A stretch of 64,000 bases of DNA, taken from assembly GCF_006476065.1 (NCBI RefSeq), contig NZ_ML636798.1:1996207-2060206 (forward strand), given 5' to 3'. The translations under genes and the position numbers were made by a program. The first letter of the stretch is position 1; every line of letters begins with the position of its first letter. Positions 8,789-20,253 of this stretch are shown here, one piece after another. Source of the DNA: Cognatiluteimonas lumbrici. Its GTDB lineage: Bacteria > Pseudomonadota > Gammaproteobacteria > Xanthomonadales > Xanthomonadaceae. The notes beneath the pieces were generated by a model. That model saw nothing but the letters and a program-made list of their open reading frames with translations. It was not told where the DNA came from and ran no database searches.

Positions 8789-9209
8789 CACATGTCGTGC
8801 TTGTTGAGTTCGATTCCCTGCGCCTTGTACGCCTTCCAGCGCTCGCGCAGGGGCTCGCGCGCCGCGGGGTCGGCGGGGACCACCTCGAGCACGCGCTCGA
8901 AGCTGCCCTCGACCACCGCGTCGCGCAGGTTGATCACCAGCGGGCGCATCGGCACGTCCATCTCCGGCGTGGCGATCAGCACCGGGGTCAGTTCGTCCTC
9001 CTCGTCGCCGGCGATCTGGTGCGGCACGTAGGCGTCATCGTCGAACGCCCACAACAGGTCGTCGAGCGCCTCGGCCTGGCCGCGGTCGCGCGCCAGCACC
9101 AGGGTGAACTTGCCGGTGTCGTGCGCCCTGCGCGCCAGTTCGCACACCAGCCGCAACGGCTCCTCGCGGAAGCGCGGCTTGCCGATGAGATAGAAGTCGG
9201 CGCGCGCCA

Positions 9210-9210
<1 letters not shown>
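8788..9210 (-). CDS. holC: HolC, DNA polymerase III chi subunit
   Basis: Protein of 140 aa beginning [26 protein letters not shown], the standard chi N-terminus (E. coli chi starts with a comparable ATFYLL segment). [28 protein letters not shown] and the downstream LVINLRD match the chi fold. Chi links SSB-coated DNA to psi and the clamp loader. It sits between pepA and valS, with one-base overlaps on both sides (TGATG junctions); the pepA-holC-valS order is conserved in many gammaproteobacteria. It probably works with the short psi protein at 5168-5416. Confidence 0.93.
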
Positions 9211-10709
<1,499 letters not shown>

Positions 10710-10744
10710 GCGGCAGTTTTCCGGGACGTTGCGTGGGCTTTCCG

Positions 10745-10750
10745 TACAAT
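10745..10750 (+). promoter_or_regulatory. -10-like element for the lptF operon
   Basis: TACAAT in CCGTACAAT, in the 98-bp divergent gap between pepA and lptF. The start would be near 10757, giving a leader of about 50 nt. No -35 match at the normal distance is evident. A TTGCGT at 10729-10734 is too close to be its partner. Confidence 0.35.
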
Positions 10751-10807
10751 CGCGTGCTTGCGACGGCGCGAACCGTCAAGTCTAAAGCAAGCCCGCCCGG
10801 GAGTCCG

Positions 10808-11896
10808 ATGGCCCAGCTCGACCGATACCTGCTGCGCGAGTTCGCCCAGGCCACCTTCGCGGCGCTGGTGGTGCTGATGATGGTCAGCCTGGGCGCGCTG
10901 TTCGCCAACGTCCTCAGCCAGATCGCGGCCGGCCGGGTGCCGGCGGGCATGATGCTGTCGCACCTGGGCCTGCAGGTCGTGCGCTACCTGCCGCTGGTGC
11001 TGCCGCTGGCGCTGATGCTGGGGCTGCTGCTGGGGGTGGGCCGGCTGTACCGCGACTCGGAGATGCCGGTGCTGACCTCGATCGGGGTCGGGCCGCGGCG
11101 GCTGCTGCGCCCGCTGATGCTGCTGGTGCTGCCGGTGGTCGCGGTCATCGGGGCCTGCTCGCTGTGGCTGGGGCCGCTGGCCCGGGCGACCTCGGTGGAA
11201 ATGATCGCCGAGGGCAACCGCAGCCTGCTGGTCGCTGGCCTGGAGCCGGGCCGCTTCACCGAGCTGCCGGGTGGCGGCGTGGTCTACGTCGGCGGCATGT
11301 CCACCGACGGCAGCGTGATGACCCGGCTGTTCGTGCACCGGGAGGCCGGCGACCGCATCGACGTCACCACCGCGCGCACCGGCACCCTGAGCTACGACGG
11401 CGACGACCGCTACCTGCGGCTCGACGAGGGCTTCCGGGTCGAGGGCCCGCGCGATGCCGGGCGCGACTACCGGCTGATGCGCTACGGCAGCAACGACCTG
11501 CTGCTCCCGCCCGGCGAGGAGTCCCGCGATGCCGATACCGACCCGGAATCGATGACCACGCTGGCGCTGCTGCAGGACGAGCGCCCCGAGGCCATGGCCC
11601 AGGTGCACGCGCGCATCGCGCCGCCGCTGCTGGCGCTGGCCTTCGCGCTGCTGGCGGTGCCGCTGGCGCGCAGTTCGCCGCGGCAGACGCGCTTCGGCAG
11701 CGTGGTCATCGGCTTCCTCGCCTACCTGGTGGGCATGGACCTGATGCTGCTGGGCACCGACTGGCTCAGCGACGGCAAGCTGCCGATGGGCGCCGGGCTG
11801 TGGTGGCTGGTGCTGCCGCTGCTGGCGCTGGGCCTCTGGCTGTATTTCGGCGACGGCCGCGTGGCCCGCCCGCGCCTGCGCAGGAGCCGCCCATGA
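10808..11896 (+). CDS. lptF: LptF, lipopolysaccharide export permease
   Basis: Inner-membrane protein of 362 aa of the YjgP/YjgQ family. With LptG it forms the transmembrane part of the LptB2FG ABC transporter that pulls LPS from the inner membrane onto the LptC-A-D bridge. The first transmembrane helix follows LDRYLLREFAQATF. A periplasmic beta-jellyroll occupies roughly residues 130-260 (MIAEGNRSLLVAGLEPG, then FVHREAGDRID), and three further helices end the protein. The ATG at 10808 starts the usual N-terminus; an upstream in-frame start is unlikely. The stop overlaps the lptG start. Confidence 0.95.
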   Translation: MAQLDRYLLREFAQATFAALVVLMMVSLGALFANVLSQIAAGRVPAGMMLSHLGLQVVRYLPLVLPLALMLGLLLGVGRLYRDSEMPVLTSIGVGPRRLLRPLMLLVLPVVAVIGACSLWLGPLARATSVEMIAEGNRSLLVAGLEPGRFTELPGGGVVYVGGMSTDGSVMTRLFVHREAGDRIDVTTARTGTLSYDGDDRYLRLDEGFRVEGPRDAGRDYRLMRYGSNDLLLPPGEESRDADTDPESMTTLALLQDERPEAMAQVHARIAPPLLALAFALLAVPLARSSPRQTRFGSVVIGFLAYLVGMDLMLLGTDWLSDGKLPMGAGLWWLVLPLLALGLWLYFGDGRVARPRLRRSRP

Positions 11897-13005
11897 CCCC
11901 GTTCCCCAAGCTCCACGACCTCTACGTCGGCCGGGTGCTGCTGGCCACGGTGCTGCTGACCTGGACGGTGCTGGTCGGGCTGGACTTCGTGATCGGCGGG
12001 CTGATGCCGGAGATCGACGACGTCGGTACCGGCGACTACAGCTTCTCCACCGCGCTGGTGTATGTGATCTATACCGTACCGCGGCGTGCGTACTTCCTGT
12101 TCCCGACCGCGGCGGTGATCGGCTCGCTGATGGGCCTCGGGCAGCTCGCGGCGACCTCCGAGCTCACCGCGCTGCGCGCGCTCGGGCTGTCGCGGCGCCG
12201 GGTCGGCCTGGCCGTGGCGATGGCGCTGGCGCTGCTGACCGCGCTGATGGTGGTCAACGGCGAGACGCTGGCGCCGTGGGGCCAGCGCCGCGCCGACGCG
12301 CTCAAGGCCTCGGCGCGCTCGCCGGACATGATCGTGGCGCAGTACAGCGGGCTGTGGGCGCGCGAGGGCAACACCTTCCTCAACGCCGGCGGCGGCCAGG
12401 AGCGCAGCAGCGCCGACGGCAACGGCGACACCTGGCTGGAACTGCAGGACGTGCACCTGTACGAGTTCGACGGCGACGGCCGGCTCGAGTCCATCGCGCA
12501 CGCCGCGCGCGCCGAGCACCGCGACCAGGGCTGGCTGCTGCACGACGTCACCCGGACCTGGTTCAACGAGAAGTCGGTGACGCGGACCGAATCGCTGCAG
12601 GAGCGCTGGGAATCGCAGCTCGACGCCGCCGCCCTCGCGGCGAGCGCGGTGAGGCCGTCGGCGCTGACCTCGTCGGCGCTGCGCGCCAGCATCGACTACC
12701 GCCTGCGCAACGGCCTGGACGCGAGCGAGTACGAGGAACCGTACTGGGGCCGCTGGTTCTACCCGTTCAACGTGCTCGCGCTGTGCCTGGCCGCGGTGCC
12801 GTTCGCGTTCGGCACGCTGCGCAGCGGCGGCCTGGGACGGCGCCTGTTCGTCGGCATCGTGTTCGCGCTCGGGTTCTGGCTGTTGCAGACCCAGTTCGTG
12901 CGCATGGCCAGCGTGTTCAAGTTCGACTTCCGGCTGGCCTACATGATCCCGCCGGTGCTGATGCTGGCGGTGTCGGCGGTGCTGTTCCGGAGGCGCTCCG
13001 GGTGA
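11893..13005 (+). CDS. lptG: LptG, lipopolysaccharide export permease
   Basis: Inner-membrane partner of LptF, 370 aa, with the same layout: about three N-terminal transmembrane helices ([34 protein letters not shown] coupling region), a periplasmic domain from about residue 125, and three C-terminal helices. [18 protein letters not shown] is the coupling helix that contacts LptB. The start overlaps lptF by 4 bases (ATGA) and the stop overlaps the GTG of the next gene (GTGA), so the unit is translationally coupled. lptB and lptC are not in the window. Confidence 0.95.
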   Translation: MTPFPKLHDLYVGRVLLATVLLTWTVLVGLDFVIGGLMPEIDDVGTGDYSFSTALVYVIYTVPRRAYFLFPTAAVIGSLMGLGQLAATSELTALRALGLSRRRVGLAVAMALALLTALMVVNGETLAPWGQRRADALKASARSPDMIVAQYSGLWAREGNTFLNAGGGQERSSADGNGDTWLELQDVHLYEFDGDGRLESIAHAARAEHRDQGWLLHDVTRTWFNEKSVTRTESLQERWESQLDAAALAASAVRPSALTSSALRASIDYRLRNGLDASEYEEPYWGRWFYPFNVLALCLAAVPFAFGTLRSGGLGRRLFVGIVFALGFWLLQTQFVRMASVFKFDFRLAYMIPPVLMLAVSAVLFRRRSG

Positions 13006-13481
13006 ACGGGGGGCATCGCGCGCAAGGCGCGCTCCCACGGGGAAAGGCTTTGGTGGGGTGGCGGTTGCTGGCGCTGGTGTACGACGCGCTGCCGGTGCTG
13101 GCGCTGTGGCTGCTGGTGTCGGCGCTGTTCACCGCTGGCTTCACCGTCCTCGGCCACCACGACGCGCGCGAAACCATCCGTCCGTTCTCGCTGCTGTCGT
13201 GGCTGCTGTGGATCGCCTGCTGGCTGGCGACCGCCGCCTACGCGCTGGTGAGCTGGCGTCGGGGCGGGCAGACCCTGGGCATGCGGCCCTGGCGCCTGCA
13301 GGTGGTGGATGCCGGCGGCGGGCCGGCCTCGTGGCGCGGGCTGTGGCTCCGCTTCCTGGTCGGCCACCTGTCGCTGCTGGCCGGCGGGCTCGGGTTCTGG
13401 TGGGCCTGGCTGGACCGCGACCGGCTGGCGTGGCACGACCGCGCCAGCGGCACGCGGCTGCTGCGGCGGCCGAAGCCGTGA
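13002..13481 (+). CDS. RDD family membrane protein
   Basis: Protein of up to 159 aa with an RDD domain: three hydrophobic segments ([41 protein letters not shown], and [19 protein letters not shown]) and the polar motif [14 protein letters not shown] typical of the family. The function is not known. The GTG at 13002 overlaps the lptG stop. The first dozen or so residues ([11 protein letters not shown]) are encoded by half of a REP-like unit at 13014-13041, so translation may instead begin at TTG 13050 or GTG 13053. The stop overlaps the xerD start. Confidence 0.8.
   Translation: MNGGHRAQGALPRGKALVGWRLLALVYDALPVLALWLLVSALFTAGFTVLGHHDARETIRPFSLLSWLLWIACWLATAAYALVSWRRGGQTLGMRPWRLQVVDAGGGPASWRGLWLRFLVGHLSLLAGGLGFWWAWLDRDRLAWHDRASGTRLLRRPKP
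13014..13041. repeat. half REP unit at the start of the RDD gene
   Basis: CATCGCGCGCAAGGCGCGCTCCCACGG matches the right half of the GTGG-type repeat at 36955-37013 (GATCGCGCGCAAGGCGCGCTCCCAC). It lies at the lptG-RDD junction and is translated if the GTG at 13002 is used. Confidence 0.65.
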
Positions 13482-14431
13482 GCGCGCGCACGCCCGCCGA
13501 ACGTCGCCAGCGGGTGCAGGCGCTGCCGCCGCTGCGCGAGCCCGATGCGCGCGCGATCGAGGCCTTCCTCGACGCGGCCTGGGCCGAGGGCGGGCTGTCG
13601 CGGCAGACGCTGGCCAGCTACCGCCGCGACCTGCAAGGCCTGGCGCGCTGGCGCGACGGGGCCGGCGGCGGCCTTGCCGGCGCCGACCAGGCCGCGCTGT
13701 TCGACTACCTCGGCTGGCGCGCCCGCGAAGGCTATTCGCCGCGCAGCAACGCGCGCCTGCTGTCCTCGTTGCGCGCGTTCTTCGCGCACGCGCTGCGCCG
13801 CGGCGCGCGCCAGGACGACCCCACCGCACTGCTCGAGCCGCCCAGGCTGCCCCGGCCGCTGCCCAAGGCGCTGCCGGAGTCCCAGGTGGAAGCCCTGCTC
13901 GCGGCCCCGGACACGGCCGACCCGGCCGGGCTGCGCGACCGCGCCATGCTCGAGCTGATGTACGCCTGCGGCCTGCGCGTGAGCGAGCTCGTCGGCCTGC
14001 CGGCGACCGCGCTCAACCTGCGCCAGGGCGTGTTGCGGGTCAGCGGCAAGGGCGGGCGCGAGCGCCTGGTGCCGCTGGGCGAGGAGGCCCAGCACTGGTT
14101 GCAGCGCTACCTCGACGAGGCGCGACCGAAGCTGGCCGGCAAGCGCGCGCTGGCGCCGCTGTTCCTGACCGCCGCCGGGGCGCCGCCGACCCGGCAGCAG
14201 TTCTGGACGACGGTGAAGCGCTGCGCCGCGGCCGCCGGGATCGACCCGGCGCGGATCAGTCCGCACGGCCTGCGCCACAGTTTCGCCACCCACCTGCTCA
14301 ACCACGGCGCCGACCTGCGCGCGCTGCAGATGCTGCTCGGCCACGCCTCGCTGTCCACCACCCAGATCTACACCCTGGTGGCGCGCGAGCAGCTCAAGCG
14401 GCTGCACCGCCAGCACCATCCGCGCGGCTGA
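13478..14431 (+). CDS. xerD: XerD, site-specific tyrosine recombinase
   Basis: Recombinase of 317 aa. With XerC it resolves chromosome dimers at dif, under FtsK control. The N-terminal SAM-like core-binding domain ([23 protein letters not shown]) is followed by the catalytic domain with Arg in [12 protein letters not shown], Lys in [11 protein letters not shown]-x-x-R in [13 protein letters not shown], His in [13 protein letters not shown] and the nucleophile Tyr in the last of these. XerD is favoured over XerC by the dsbC gene that follows, a widespread gammaproteobacterial pair. The GTG start at 13478 overlaps the previous stop. This is a housekeeping gene, not a mobile-element integrase. 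Confidence 0.93.
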   Translation: MSARTPAERRQRVQALPPLREPDARAIEAFLDAAWAEGGLSRQTLASYRRDLQGLARWRDGAGGGLAGADQAALFDYLGWRAREGYSPRSNARLLSSLRAFFAHALRRGARQDDPTALLEPPRLPRPLPKALPESQVEALLAAPDTADPAGLRDRAMLELMYACGLRVSELVGLPATALNLRQGVLRVSGKGGRERLVPLGEEAQHWLQRYLDEARPKLAGKRALAPLFLTAAGAPPTRQQFWTTVKRCAAAAGIDPARISPHGLRHSFATHLLNHGADLRALQMLLGHASLSTTQIYTLVAREQLKRLHRQHHPRG

Positions 14432-14472
14432 ACGCCCGGCGCCGGCACCCCCGGCCGGCCGCGGCCGCGTGC

Positions 14473-14478
14473 GACAAT
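14473..14478 (+). promoter_or_regulatory. -10-like element of dsbC
   Basis: GACAAT ending exactly 7 bases before the dsbC ATG at 14485, so the predicted transcript begins at the start codon. No Shine-Dalgarno sequence is present (CCCGGC precedes the ATG). This suggests leaderless expression. Confidence 0.4.
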
Positions 14479-14484
14479 CCCGGC

Positions 14485-15261
14485 ATGAACGTCACCGCCC
14501 GGCTCCTGCTGCCCCTGCTGCTGTTCGGCTCCTCCAGCCTCTCCGCCTGCGCCGAACCCGCGCCCGCCCCGGGCGGCCAGTCGGCCGGCGCCCCGCCCGG
14601 GAGCGCCGCCGCCCGTGTCACGAACGCGCTGAAGAAGCTCGACCCGAACCTCACCCCGGAACACATCCAGCCGGCGCCGGTGGCCGGCTTCCAGCAGGTC
14701 ATCGTCGGCGGCCAGGTGCTGTACGTCAGCAACGACGGCAAGTACCTGATGCAGGGCACCCTGTACGACATCGACAAGCGGCGCGACGCCGGCTCCGCGG
14801 CATTGGCCGGGATGCGCAAGGAACTCGCGGATTCGGTGCCGCTCGAGGACCGGATCGTGTTCTCGCCGCCGAACCCCAAGTACACCGTCACGGTGTTCAC
14901 CGACGTCGAGTGCGGCTTCTGCCGGCGCATGCATAGCCAGATCGAGCAATACATGGCGCAGGGCATCGAGGTGCAGTACCTGGCCTTCCCGCGCATGGGT
15001 CCCGCCAGCGCCGACTTCCGCAAGATGGTGTCGGTGTGGTGCGCCAAGGACCGCAGGCAGGCCCTGACCCTGGCCAAGCTCGACAAGCCGGTGCCGGAGG
15101 CCAACTGCACCAACCCGGTGGCGATGCAGTACCGCCTGGGCCAGCGGGCCGGACTCGAGGGCACCCCGATGGTGCTGGCCGAGGACGGGACCCAGCTCGG
15201 CGGCTACGTGCCGCCTGTCGAGCTGCGCAAGATGCTGGACCAGCTGGCGGCCGGTTCCTGA
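14485..15261 (+). CDS. dsbC: DsbC-type thiol:disulfide interchange protein
   Basis: Periplasmic disulfide isomerase of 258 aa. The signal peptide [22 protein letters not shown] ends near a cysteine (SACAEP), so a lipoprotein is possible though the -3 to -1 residues are not a clean lipobox. A DsbC/G dimerisation domain ([20 protein letters not shown]) precedes a thioredoxin fold with the active site CGFC (Cys143, Cys146). GTPM holds the cis-proline-like loop (GTPMVL). It follows xerD by 53 bases with its own putative promoter. DsbC repairs wrong disulfides using electrons from DsbD. Confidence 0.92.
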   Translation: MNVTARLLLPLLLFGSSSLSACAEPAPAPGGQSAGAPPGSAAARVTNALKKLDPNLTPEHIQPAPVAGFQQVIVGGQVLYVSNDGKYLMQGTLYDIDKRRDAGSAALAGMRKELADSVPLEDRIVFSPPNPKYTVTVFTDVECGFCRRMHSQIEQYMAQGIEVQYLAFPRMGPASADFRKMVSVWCAKDRRQALTLAKLDKPVPEANCTNPVAMQYRLGQRAGLEGTPMVLAEDGTQLGGYVPPVELRKMLDQLAAGS

Positions 15262-15286
15262 CGGCATCCGGCCGGCTGCGGCACGC

Positions 15287-15292
15287 TACAAT
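15287..15292 (+). promoter_or_regulatory. -10-like element of purL
   Basis: TACAAT in the extended form CGCTACAAT, 34 bases before the purL ATG, predicting a leader of about 27 nt. There is no clear -35. The same GCTACAAT core precedes glyA and secA. Confidence 0.45.
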
Positions 15293-15325
15293 GGCCGGCC
15301 CGTTGCCAACGGTTCCACGCCGGAC

Positions 15326-18300
15326 ATGATCGTCCTCGAGGGCCAGCCGGCCCTGTCGCCGTTCCGACGCGAGCGGCTGCAAGCCCGCATCGCCGCCATC
15401 GCCCCCGACATCCGCGTGCTCGACGCCTGGCTGGCGTACTGGATCGAGCCGGAGCCGGGCGCCGACCCCGACCGCACCATCCTCGGCCGCATCCTGCATG
15501 CGGGCGAGAGCTTCGAGCCGCTGGCGCAGGGGGCGACGAGCCGCTTCGTGGTGCCGCGCCTGGGCACGATCTCGCCGTGGGCGAGCAAGGCCACCGAGCT
15601 GCTGCACGGCGCGCGCCTGCCGGTGCGCCGGGTGGAGCGCGGCACCCGCATCGACCTGTCGGGCTGGCCGCGCGAGCCGGAAGCGCGCGCGGCCCTGGAG
15701 CGCCTGCTGCACGACCCCATGACCCAGTCGCTGCTCGAGACCCGCGAGCAGGGCGCCGCGCTGTTCGTGGCGCCGGAACGCGGCCGGGTCGAGCGCATAC
15801 CCGTGGCCGGCCTGGAGGCCGCCAACGAGCGCCTCGGGCTGGCCCTGGCCGACGACGAGATCGCCTACCTGCGCGAGCGCTACACCGCGCTCGGCCGCGA
15901 TCCCAGCGACGTCGAGCTGATGATGTTCGCGCAGGCCAACTCCGAGCACTGCCGGCACAAGATCTTCAACGCCAGCTGGACCATCGACGGGCGCGACCAG
16001 CTGCAGGCCAACGGGCAGCCGCTGTCGCTGTTCCGGATGATCAAGCAGACCCACATCGCGACCCCGGCCAACACGTTGTCGGCGTACAGCGACAACGCCG
16101 CGGTGATCGCCGGCTACCCGGCGCGCCGCTACCGCCCGGACCCGCAGTCGCACGAGTACCGCGCCGAAGGGCTGGCGGACAGCGCCTTCTGCATCAAGGT
16201 CGAAACCCACAACCACCCGACCGCGATCGCGCCGTTCCCGGGCGCGTCCACCGGCGCCGGCGGCGAGATCCGCGACGAGGGCGCGACCGGCCGCGGCGGC
16301 AAGCCCAAGGCCGGGTTGTGCGGCTTCAGCGTCTCGCACCTGCGCATCCCCGGGCTGCCGCAGCCGTGGGAAGGCGAGCGCCCGCTCAACCCGCGCATGG
16401 CGCCCGCGCTCGAGATCATGACCGACGGCCCGCTCGGCGCGGCCGCCTTCAACAACGAATTCGGGCGCCCGAACCTCGCCGGCTACTTCCGCAGCTTCGA
16501 GCTGCGCGAGGCCGAGGACCTCGACCGCGCCTACGACAAGCCGATCATGCTGGCCGGCGGGCTTGGCGCGGTGGACCGGCCGATGGTCGAGAAGCTGCCG
16601 CTGAAGCCGGGCGACGCGGTGATCGTGCTCGGCGGCCCGGCGATGCTGATCGGCCTGGGCGGCGGCGCCGCCAGTTCGGTCGCCTCCGGCGACAGCGCCG
16701 AGGAACTCGACTTCGCCAGCGTGCAGCGCGACAACCCGGAGATGGAGCGCCGCTGCCAGGAAGTGATCGACCGCTGCGTCGCACTCGGCGAGCGCAACCC
16801 GATCGCCTCGATCCACGACGTCGGCGCCGGCGGCCTCTCCAACGCGATCCCGGAACTGCTGCACGACTCCGGCGTCGGCGGCATCGTCGACCTCGACAAG
16901 GTGCCCAGCGACGATCCCTCGCTGTCGCCGCTGCAGCTGTGGTGCAACGAGTCGCAGGAACGCTACGTGCTCGGCATGCCGCAGGAGCGCGTGGCAGAGT
17001 TCGCCGCGATCTGCCTGCGCGAACGCTGCCCGTTCGCGGTGGTGGGGGTGGCGACGGAGGCCGAGCATCTGGTCGTCGGCTATGGCACGTTGGAAAGCGG
17101 GAACAGGGAACAGGGAACAGGGAACAGTGAGAGCGAGGGCTCTTCCGGGCCGCACCCGATCGACCTGCCGATGGACGTTCTCTTCGGCAAGCCGCCGAAG
17201 ATGCACCGCGACACCGCGCAGCCGCCGCCGCCGCGTTGGCCGTCGCTGGACACCGACCTGCTGCAGCTGCGCGAGGCCGGGTTGCGCGTGCTGGCGCATC
17301 CGACCGTCGCCTCGAAATCGTTCCTGGTCACCATCGGCGACCGCAGCGTCGGCGGCCTGACCGCGCGCGACCAGATGGTCGGCCCGTGGCAGCTGCCGGT
17401 GGCCGACTGCGCGATCACCCTGTCCGACTACCACGGCTTTGCCGGCGAGGCCATGGCGATCGGCGAGCGCACGCCGCTGGCGCTGCTGGATCCGGCCGCC
17501 GCCGCGCGCATGGCCGTCGGCGAGGCGATCACCAACCTGTGCGCCGCGCCGGTGCATTCGCTCGAGCAGGTGAAGCTGTCGGCGAACTGGATGGCCGCCG
17601 CCGGCCACGACGGCGAGGACGCGCGCCTGTTCGACGCGGTGCGCGCGGTGGGCATGGAGCTGTGCCCCGAGCTCGATTTGAGCATCCCGGTGGGCAAGGA
17701 CTCGTTGTCCATGCAGGCCCAGTGGAAGGAAGAGGGCGCGCCGCGCAAGTCGGTGTCGCCGGTGTCGCTGGTCGTCACCGCGTTCGCGCCGGTCGCGGAC
17801 GTGCGCGCGCAACTCACCCCGCTGATGGAGCGCGACGGCGAGAGCGAGCTGTGGCTGATCGGGTTGGGCGGCGGACGCCAGCGGTTGGGCGGTTCGATCC
17901 TGGCGCAGTGCCATCCGGAGGCCTCGCAGAGCCAAGCCTCGCATAACCAGGCTTCGTCATTGCCCGCGTTCGCCGGCGAGGGAGACGAGTACGGCGTGCC
18001 CGACCTCGAGGACCCGCAGCGCCTGCGCGCGTTCTTCGAGCTGGTCCGCGATGCCCGCGAGGCCGGGCTGCTGCTTGCCTACCACGACCGCTCCGACGGC
18101 GGCGCCTTCGCGGCCATGGCCGAGATGGCGTTCTGCTCGCACATGGGCCTGGACATCGTGCTCGACGGCTGGGGCCCGGACCGGATCGGCAACGTGTTCC
18201 GCACGCTGTTCAACGAGGAACTGGGCGCTGTCGTGCAGATCGCCGCGCAGGACCGCGCCGCGTTCGCCGACATGGTCGCGCGCCACGGCCTGGTGGACTG

Positions 18301-19324
18301 CGCGCAGCGCATCGCGCGTCCCACCACCGCGCCGCTGGTGCGTATCCTCGACGGCGAGGACGAGCTGGTCGGGTGGCGCTGGGAGGAACTGTTCGAGGCG
18401 TGGTGGTCGGTCAGCCACGCCATGCAGCGGCTGCGCGACAACCCGGGCTGCGCCGACGAGGAGCGCGCGCAGGTCGCGCGCTTCGACGCGCCGGGCCTGC
18501 GCCCGCTGCTGACCTTCGACCCGGCCGAGGACGTCGCCGCGCCGTTCATCGCCACCGGCGCGCGACCGGCGGTCGCGATCCTGCGCGAGCAGGGCGTCAA
18601 CGGCCAGGTCGAGATGGCGCTCGCGTTCGAGCGCGCCGGCTTCCGCGCCTTCGACGTGCACATGAGCGACCTGGTCGCCGGGCGCCAGCGGCTGCAGGAC
18701 TTCGCCGGGATCGCCGCCGGCGGCGGCTTCAGCTACGGCGACGTGCTCGGCGCCGGCCGCGGCTGGGCCACCAGCATTCTCGAGCGGCCCGAGCTGCGCG
18801 ACATGTTCGAGGCCTTCTTCGCGCGCGGCGACAGCTTCGCGATCGGCGTCTGCAACGGCTGCCAGATGCTCAGCCAGCTGCGCGGGATCATCCCCGGCGC
18901 ACGCCACTGGCCGCGCTTCCTGCGCAACCGCAGCGAGCAGTTCGAGGCGCGCCTGTCGCTGCTCGAGGTGGTGGAGTCGCCGTCGCTGTTCCTGCGCGGC
19001 ATGGCCGGCTCGCGGATCCCGGTGTCGGTCGCGCACGGCGAGGGCCGCCCCGAGTTCGACGGCCCGCTGGACGCGGCCGCGGCGCGGGTGTCGCTGCGCT
19101 ACGTGGACGGCGACGGGCAGCCCGCCACGCACTATCCGGCCAACCCGAACGGCGCCCCGAACGCCGTCGCCGGCCTGACCAGCGAGGACGGCCGCGTCAC
19201 CATCCTGATGCCGCACCCGGAGCGGACGCCGCGCACGGTCAACCTGAGCTGGGCGCCGGCCGACTGGCCGGAGGACTCGCCCTGGCTGCGCATGTTCCGC
19301 AACGCACGCGTGGCGCTGGGCTGA
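15326..19324 (+). CDS. purL: PurL, phosphoribosylformylglycinamidine synthase
   Basis: Large single-chain FGAM synthase of 1332 aa (E. coli: 1295), the fourth step of purine synthesis: FGAR + glutamine + ATP to FGAM. The N-terminal PurS-like part is followed by the FGAR-binding linker, two AIRS-type catalytic halves ([35 protein letters not shown]) and a C-terminal glutaminase with nucleophile Cys1176 in GVCNGCQML. Two stretches look inserted: residues about 592-601, encoded by a 7-bp tandem repeat, and about 867-887 (Ser/Gln/Ala-rich). Both lie in linkers and keep the frame. They explain most of the extra length. Confidence 0.96.
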   Translation: MIVLEGQPALSPFRRERLQARIAAIAPDIRVLDAWLAYWIEPEPGADPDRTILGRILHAGESFEPLAQGATSRFVVPRLGTISPWASKATELLHGARLPVRRVERGTRIDLSGWPREPEARAALERLLHDPMTQSLLETREQGAALFVAPERGRVERIPVAGLEAANERLGLALADDEIAYLRERYTALGRDPSDVELMMFAQANSEHCRHKIFNASWTIDGRDQLQANGQPLSLFRMIKQTHIATPANTLSAYSDNAAVIAGYPARRYRPDPQSHEYRAEGLADSAFCIKVETHNHPTAIAPFPGASTGAGGEIRDEGATGRGGKPKAGLCGFSVSHLRIPGLPQPWEGERPLNPRMAPALEIMTDGPLGAAAFNNEFGRPNLAGYFRSFELREAEDLDRAYDKPIMLAGGLGAVDRPMVEKLPLKPGDAVIVLGGPAMLIGLGGGAASSVASGDSAEELDFASVQRDNPEMERRCQEVIDRCVALGERNPIASIHDVGAGGLSNAIPELLHDSGVGGIVDLDKVPSDDPSLSPLQLWCNESQERYVLGMPQERVAEFAAICLRERCPFAVVGVATEAEHLVVGYGTLESGNREQGTGNSESEGSSGPHPIDLPMDVLFGKPPKMHRDTAQPPPPRWPSLDTDLLQLREAGLRVLAHPTVASKSFLVTIGDRSVGGLTARDQMVGPWQLPVADCAITLSDYHGFAGEAMAIGERTPLALLDPAAAARMAVGEAITNLCAAPVHSLEQVKLSANWMAAAGHDGEDARLFDAVRAVGMELCPELDLSIPVGKDSLSMQAQWKEEGAPRKSVSPVSLVVTAFAPVADVRAQLTPLMERDGESELWLIGLGGGRQRLGGSILAQCHPEASQSQASHNQASSLPAFAGEGDEYGVPDLEDPQRLRAFFELVRDAREAGLLLAYHDRSDGGAFAAMAEMAFCSHMGLDIVLDGWGPDRIGNVFRTLFNEELGAVVQIAAQDRAAFADMVARHGLVDCAQRIARPTTAPLVRILDGEDELVGWRWEELFEAWWSVSHAMQRLRDNPGCADEERAQVARFDAPGLRPLLTFDPAEDVAAPFIATGARPAVAILREQGVNGQVEMALAFERAGFRAFDVHMSDLVAGRQRLQDFAGIAAGGGFSYGDVLGAGRGWATSILERPELRDMFEAFFARGDSFAIGVCNGCQMLSQLRGIIPGARHWPRFLRNRSEQFEARLSLLEVVESPSLFLRGMAGSRIPVSVAHGEGRPEFDGPLDAAAARVSLRYVDGDGQPATHYPANPNGAPNAVAGLTSEDGRVTILMPHPERTPRTVNLSWAPADWPEDSPWLRMFRNARVALG
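17099..17127. repeat. 4 x 7-bp tandem repeat (GGAACAG) inside purL
   Basis: Four perfect head-to-tail copies of GGAACAG within the purL reading frame, encoding [10 protein letters not shown]. The unit is not a multiple of three, so gain or loss of one copy would shift the frame. GGGAACAG-like strings also occur outside genes in xanthomonads, which suggests a spreading repeat. Confidence 0.85.
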
Positions 19325-19368
19325 CGCCTGCTAAAGTCCCTGCGGTGCAGCGATCTGCGAGGGGGCGG

Positions 19369-20253
19369 GTGAAGGCGAAGAAGGCGGCGGCCGCGGACTT
19401 GCCGATCGTGCTGTTGCCCGTGGGCGCGGACGATGCCGCGCTCGACGCCTGCCTCGGCGCGCTCGATGCCGGCACCCCGCCGGGCACGCGCGCGTGGCTG
19501 GCCGACGATGCCCAGGCCGGGCCGCGCGGCGTGGCCGTGATCGAAGCCTGGCTCGCGCGCACGCCGCTGGACGCGCACTACACGCGGCGCCCGCGCGCGG
19601 TCGGCGAGGTCGCGCACATCGACGAGGCCCTGGCCGCCTGCGGCGATGCCGACGTGGCGGTGCTGGCCCCCGACGCGGTGCCCGCGCCGGGCTGGCTGCG
19701 GCAACTGGCCGCCTGCTTCGCGCGCGATCCCGCCACCGCCACCGCGACCCCCTGGTGCAACCTCGGCGAAGCGGCTTCGTGGCCGGGCATCGGCGACATG
19801 GCGCCGGTGCCGGAGGACCTCGCGCGCATCGCCGAGGCCTGCGCGGCGATGCCGCCCCGGCACCCGGAACTGCCGTCGGCGGTGGCGCACGCGGTGCTGC
19901 TGCGCGGCAGCGCGCGCCGCCGCGTCGGCGGCCTCGACGCGGACAGCTACGGCTCCTGGTATGCCGCGCTGGTGGACCTGTCGCTGCGCCTGTCCGGCCT
20001 GGGCTGGCGCAACGTGCTGTGCGAGACCGCGTTCGTCGGGCGCCGGCACGAGGGCCGGCCCGCCGACGGCGACCTCGACCTGCTGGCCGCGCGCTGGCCG
20101 CTGTGGCATCCGCGCCTGGCGCAGTTCCTCATGGACGATCCGCTGGCGGCGTCGCGCGCGGAGCTGTCGTGGCGGCACGCCGATGCAGGGTCGCGCCTGC
20201 AGGCGGACCTGTTCGCCGCGGCCGAATCCGCACCGGAGGGCACGCCGGCGTGA
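19369..20253 (+). CDS. glycosyltransferase family 2-like protein
   Basis: Protein of 294 aa with the look of a GT-A fold: an N-terminal strand (LPIVLLPVGADDAALDACL), acceptor-side region and a VAVLAPDAVPAPGWLRQLAACF segment in the place where GT2 enzymes have the metal-binding DxD. Here the DxD is replaced by APDAV, so activity is uncertain. GTG at 19369 is chosen because GAGGGGG lies just upstream; GTG at 19345 is also in frame. The stop overlaps the next glycosyltransferase gene (GTGA), so the two are co-expressed. The donor, acceptor and polymer are unknown. Alanine richness is high even for this genome. Confidence 0.68.
   Translation: MKAKKAAAADLPIVLLPVGADDAALDACLGALDAGTPPGTRAWLADDAQAGPRGVAVIEAWLARTPLDAHYTRRPRAVGEVAHIDEALAACGDADVAVLAPDAVPAPGWLRQLAACFARDPATATATPWCNLGEAASWPGIGDMAPVPEDLARIAEACAAMPPRHPELPSAVAHAVLLRGSARRRVGGLDADSYGSWYAALVDLSLRLSGLGWRNVLCETAFVGRRHEGRPADGDLDLLAARWPLWHPRLAQFLMDDPLAASRAELSWRHADAGSRLQADLFAAAESAPEGTPA

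Noticed and set aside
13478-14431. Tyrosine recombinase as a sign of an integrated mobile element
   Set aside because: Sequence and the following dsbC identify housekeeping XerD; no att sites, tRNA or cargo genes are nearby.
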